Source: Phytomonas francai (lineage: Eukaryota; Euglenozoa; Kinetoplastea; Trypanosomatida; Trypanosomatidae). Taken from it: DNA of 64,000 nt. Location of the stretch: NCBI GenBank assembly GCA_001766655.1, contig MJCC01000004.1:1307842-1371841 (forward strand). Reading direction: 5' to 3'. Below the pieces are notes generated by a model, which saw only the letters and a program-made list of their open reading frames with translations, ran no database searches and was not told where the DNA came from. This document shows positions 61,603 through 64,000 of this stretch, in pieces. The translations under genes and the position numbers were made by a program. How positions within the stretch are numbered: the first letter of the stretch is position 1; each line of letters opens with the position of its first letter.

Positions 61603-61824
61603 GGGTACTGCTGTCGCTTCGGTACGTGATGAAACAACCATATTTTCGCTGCCACAGAGTTTTGTGATGATGCACACACATTTTAACTCCCCCTCTGCGG
61701 GGAGGGTTATTTTCTGATACGACTGTCTGCAGGAGGAGCAGGCGCCCGTCCTACCAACACACGCGACCGATCCCTGTCTTTGCCTTTGCTATTGTCTTTG
61801 TTTCGTGCGGGTTGGAGTGTTGCG

Positions 61825-61935
61825 CAGGGTGTGATGATCCCGCATGAGTATTCTTAGTGTACCTGCTGAGTGTTCCTTGTGGAGCGCCGTGACAACCCAA
61901 CGTGCCTATCACCGAGGAGGTGTCTCTGAGCCCTG
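61825..61935 (+). ncRNA. Candidate C/D box snoRNA A (copy 2)
   Basis: Identical to the candidate at 59,897-60,007 in boxes and terminal stem, shifted by 1,928 bp. Confidence 0.7.
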
Positions 61936-62091
61936 TCGCACCAATCCGCTCGCGCTTTCGCGGATTCGCTATATCAAATATGTTTGTGTGTGTGTGTGTG
62001 TGTGTGTGGTGCCGCCATCGTGTGGGCACCCGAGGAAGGACGCTCCACTTCGCTCAACAAGCTCTTGTACTGTAACCCAGTCGTCGATGAG

Positions 62092-62200
62092 CTTTACGTT
62101 GATGAATCATGGAGCTAGATATCGTTTCGCCTGACCACTTGATGGCCTTGTTTGGATGTGTGTGGGCAGTTTTTAATACCGTGTGCCTGACTGAGTAGGG
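62092..62200 (+). ncRNA. Candidate C/D box snoRNA B (copy 2)
   Basis: Same boxes and stem as the candidate at 60,164-60,272, shifted by 1,928 bp. Confidence 0.6.
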
Positions 62201-62273
62201 AGCGGCTGTGCTACACACGCGGGGTTGGATGCTTTGTGATAGCAGGGTGGTGCACTATCGAGGTGGGATTGCA

Positions 62274-62372
62274 CAGCAGATGATGAGAGCACACCTTCTA
62301 CGAGTGTACCTTTAATGAGCTTACTCGTGATGACTTGCAACGATTGTGTATATGTGAAAAGGTCTGATGCTG
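62274..62372 (+). ncRNA. Candidate C/D box snoRNA C (copy 2)
   Basis: Same boxes and 5-bp stem as the candidate at 60,346-60,444, shifted by 1,928 bp. Confidence 0.63.
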
Positions 62373-62469
62373 CGTTGGTTTCCCTTAGTGGAATTGCTTC
62401 TGTGGAGTGACACCCGATAGTTCAGTCTGTGATACCCGAATAGTGCGGCCTCTTTTTGACGTTCGTGAA

Positions 62470-62575
62470 CTCGTTCTGCTGTGTGATGAGCATTTAGTAA
62501 ATTTCGCTAATTCTGAATTATCGCGTTGATGGACACATTACCACTTTGAACTGTCGTTTCTCTGACGCGGGCGAG
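62470..62575 (+). ncRNA. Candidate C/D box snoRNA D (copy 2)
   Basis: Same four boxes and outer stem as the candidate at 60,542-60,647, shifted by 1,928 bp. Confidence 0.63.
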
Positions 62576-63370
62576 CACGTTACCGTTGTTGTTACTGCCG
62601 GGTACCCTTTTCTCTGCGTGGTGTGGTCGGTTGCTAGCCGTGGTGGTGGGCTTGGTGGGCATGGGGCTGCCTGAGTGCGGAGAGGCGCTAGGGCTGTGGG
62701 AGGCTTATAGCGCGATTTTGCGCTGTTAGTTTTACCTGGTGCTCCTCATTTGGTGGGTGCGATAGCAACTCGTGTTACCGCTCTAACAAAGAAATTTGAT
62801 GTTGGAGATGCGTGTCAAAGGGTTGCGAGATGAGTCGAAGACGTAGGCGCACGGAGGTCAGGACTCCCAACACTGCACCTTGTTGCTTGCGGAGGCGTGT
62901 GGGTTCGGGTTGATGGTTATTTGATGTGTGTATATTACGGCAGGAGCCTTACGTGTGATGCAAGGGTCGATGCTGCGTTCTTCCTGATGGGCTTATGCCA
63001 TCTTGATAGACAAACCACTCTGACCTTGAATATATATCAACGAAGCCAAATAAACTGATGTGGGGCTCCAGCCGAGGACGATGGGTTGCGCTGTGCCACA
63101 TTTTAAGCCTTGCTTTTCCGTTTGCCTGTTCGTTCGCTGACGAGCGGGGAGGGCTCTCTGGGGTTCAACGGCTATCGGTGTCGGGGACAGGTGTGGGGTT
63201 ATGCATGGAAGACCCTCGATGCTGGGTTAGCAGTCGTCCTTGTTGACCTGACGAGAGACAACGGCGCTTGTTATTTGATTGGTGGGAGTGTGGCAATTTC
63301 CTACGCGCACAACCTTCTCTTGCATATTTTCTTACGACATCCCATACGTGCCCCACTCGGTTGCTTGACT

Positions 63371-63423
63371 GCCTCTTTTCTCTATTTTCCAATTTTGTCC
63401 CTTCTCTTGTATTCCTGCCCTAG
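63371..63423 (+). promoter_or_regulatory. Polypyrimidine tract and AG acceptor for the TRAPPC2L-like gene, inside the repeat
   Basis: A roughly 50-base C/T-rich tract ends with AG at 63,422-63,423. The first ATG after it is at 63,499. The same tract exists in copy 1 (61,443-61,495), where it now precedes only the decayed gene start. Confidence 0.6.
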
Positions 63424-63498
63424 CCGGAGAGGCGCATAGGTTTTAGGTAGTGGAAGCCCCTGTGGCGGTATATCACATTGTAAAGATATTATTGAAGG

Positions 63499-64000
63499 AT
63501 GTCGTTGGAGACGTGGGCTGTTGCAGCGGTCGCTATTGTAGATTCTGCAGGCACACCGCTCATCATTCGGACATTTCTTTCTCCTCCGTCTGTTCTTAAT
63601 GCACCTGAATTTCCCCTTCAGGCGCACCTTTATGCCGGGCCTGAGGACATTATTGCGCTCCATTTGTTACTTTTCTCATCTCTTGATCTCACCGAGGAGC
63701 TTGTGGCTGCGAAAAAACAATCCATGCAGGTTGTCGCCTCAACGGCAACGACTCTCCAGAGCGGATATGCACCAGGGCAGGTTTCTACGACTCGGGTTAA
63801 TCCCCAATTGTCAAATCATCTTGGTGCGGGGCCTAGAGAGAAATCTGATGGGATTTCATCCAAGCCGGCGGTGTCGAGTTCTACGCAGATCCCCACAACC
63901 CTTAAGACGTCTTTTTCCTCCGCCGCAACGCCGCAACGTCTTGTGACATCTACGACCGACATCCGCTTTCTGGGGAAGCTCATTCACGATTATCGTTTCC
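63499..64000 (+). CDS. TRAPPC2L/sedlin-like TRAPP subunit (partial, runs off the window)
   Basis: 167 codons are visible from ATG 63,499 and the frame is still open at the window end. The N-terminus (MSLETWAVAAVAIVDSAGTP with LIIRTF next) fits the first strand pair of the longin-like sedlin fold, and FPLQAHLY followed by LLLFSSLDLTEEL matches the TRAPPC2L 'hy.vhtSLDvveek' region. Near the end, TTDIRFLGKLIHDYRF matches the family's 'd.eir..frklH..Y' helix. Between these, about 75 Ser/Thr/Pro-rich residues are inserted where human TRAPPC2L has a short strand region, so the protein is longer than the usual 140 residues. TRAPPC2L is a core TRAPP subunit for ER-Golgi vesicle tethering. Its splice acceptor lies in the upstream repeat. 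A TRAPPC12-like gene lies 48 kb upstream in the same cluster. Confidence 0.72.
   Translation, partial: MSLETWAVAAVAIVDSAGTPLIIRTFLSPPSVLNAPEFPLQAHLYAGPEDIIALHLLLFSSLDLTEELVAAKKQSMQVVASTATTLQSGYAPGQVSTTRVNPQLSNHLGAGPREKSDGISSKPAVSSSTQIPTTLKTSFSSAATPQRLVTSTTDIRFLGKLIHDYRF

Larger units (their letters stand above)
61603..63466 (+). repeat. snoRNA-cluster repeat, copy 2 (1,864 bp)
   Basis: Second, nearly identical copy of 59,675-61,538; identity stops abruptly at both edges. It carries the same four candidate C/D snoRNAs. Its right end runs directly into the 5' flank of the TRAPPC2L-like gene. Confidence 0.9.

Noticed and set aside
1..64000. Bacterial or phage origin with operons
   Set aside because: No ribosome-binding sites, spacers of 250-1,500 bp rich in AT and pyrimidine tracts, and clearly eukaryotic families (UTP10, EB1, TRAPP, ELMO).
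1..64000. CRISPR array, integrase or transposase genes
   Set aside because: None seen. The only repeats are satellite-like, inverted, microsatellite or snoRNA-type.

Overview
The window looks like one directional gene cluster of a trypanosomatid (kinetoplastid) nuclear chromosome. Every convincing gene is on the + strand, is intronless and is separated from the next by AT-rich DNA. In front of many genes a pyrimidine tract ending in AG is followed by the gene at its first ATG, which is the layout expected for polycistronic transcription with spliced-leader trans-splicing. A META-domain protein, a clustered C/D snoRNA repeat and several strongly diverged eukaryotic families point the same way. 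I cannot name the genus. Intergenic DNA is very AT-rich, coding GC is modest up to about 41 kb and much higher after that.

Layout. 1-7,736 is gene-free, AT-rich and structured: the end of an approximately 137-bp repeat at the left edge, a 107-bp-arm inverted repeat at 3,977-4,263, and recurrent G7AG7 runs. It may be the upstream end of the transcription unit. 7.7-20.2 kb holds an unknown basic protein, a membrane PAS protein kinase that seems to contain a decayed hybrid histidine kinase, a TRAPPC12-like TPR protein, a coiled-coil protein, a short unknown gene with a questionable 3' end, a META-domain protein and an EAF6-like chromatin subunit. 20.6-28.9 kb is a giant UTP10/HEATR1 gene for the small-subunit processome. 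29.2-43.7 kb holds a zinc-finger protein, an EB1 homologue with a long linker, a His/Gln-rich protein with a DUF789-like core, and an unknown Pro/Ser-rich protein. 45.2-59.2 kb holds an ELMO-domain membrane protein, a tail-anchored protein with an N-terminal PAM2-like motif, a giant leucine-rich-repeat protein and a TCAIM-like (DUF4460/DUF4461) protein. Several of these have very GC-rich internal islands.

59,675-63,466 is two nearly identical 1,864-bp repeats separated by 64 bp. Each carries at least four candidate C/D snoRNAs with C, D and mostly C'/D' boxes; three have short terminal stems directly next to the boxes. The window ends inside a TRAPPC2L-like gene. The 64-bp spacer between the repeats is a decayed copy of the 5' end of that gene, so the RNA cluster was duplicated together with the gene start and only the RNA part has stayed homogeneous.

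Functional threads: ribosome biogenesis (UTP10 plus the snoRNA cluster), vesicle tethering (TRAPPC12-like and TRAPPC2L-like), cytoskeleton and membrane regulation (EB1, ELMO), and possibly mRNA tethering (the PAM2-like protein). Gene neighbours in such clusters are usually not functionally related, so co-location alone is weak evidence. All family assignments were made by eye from motifs and remembered family patterns; no search was run.
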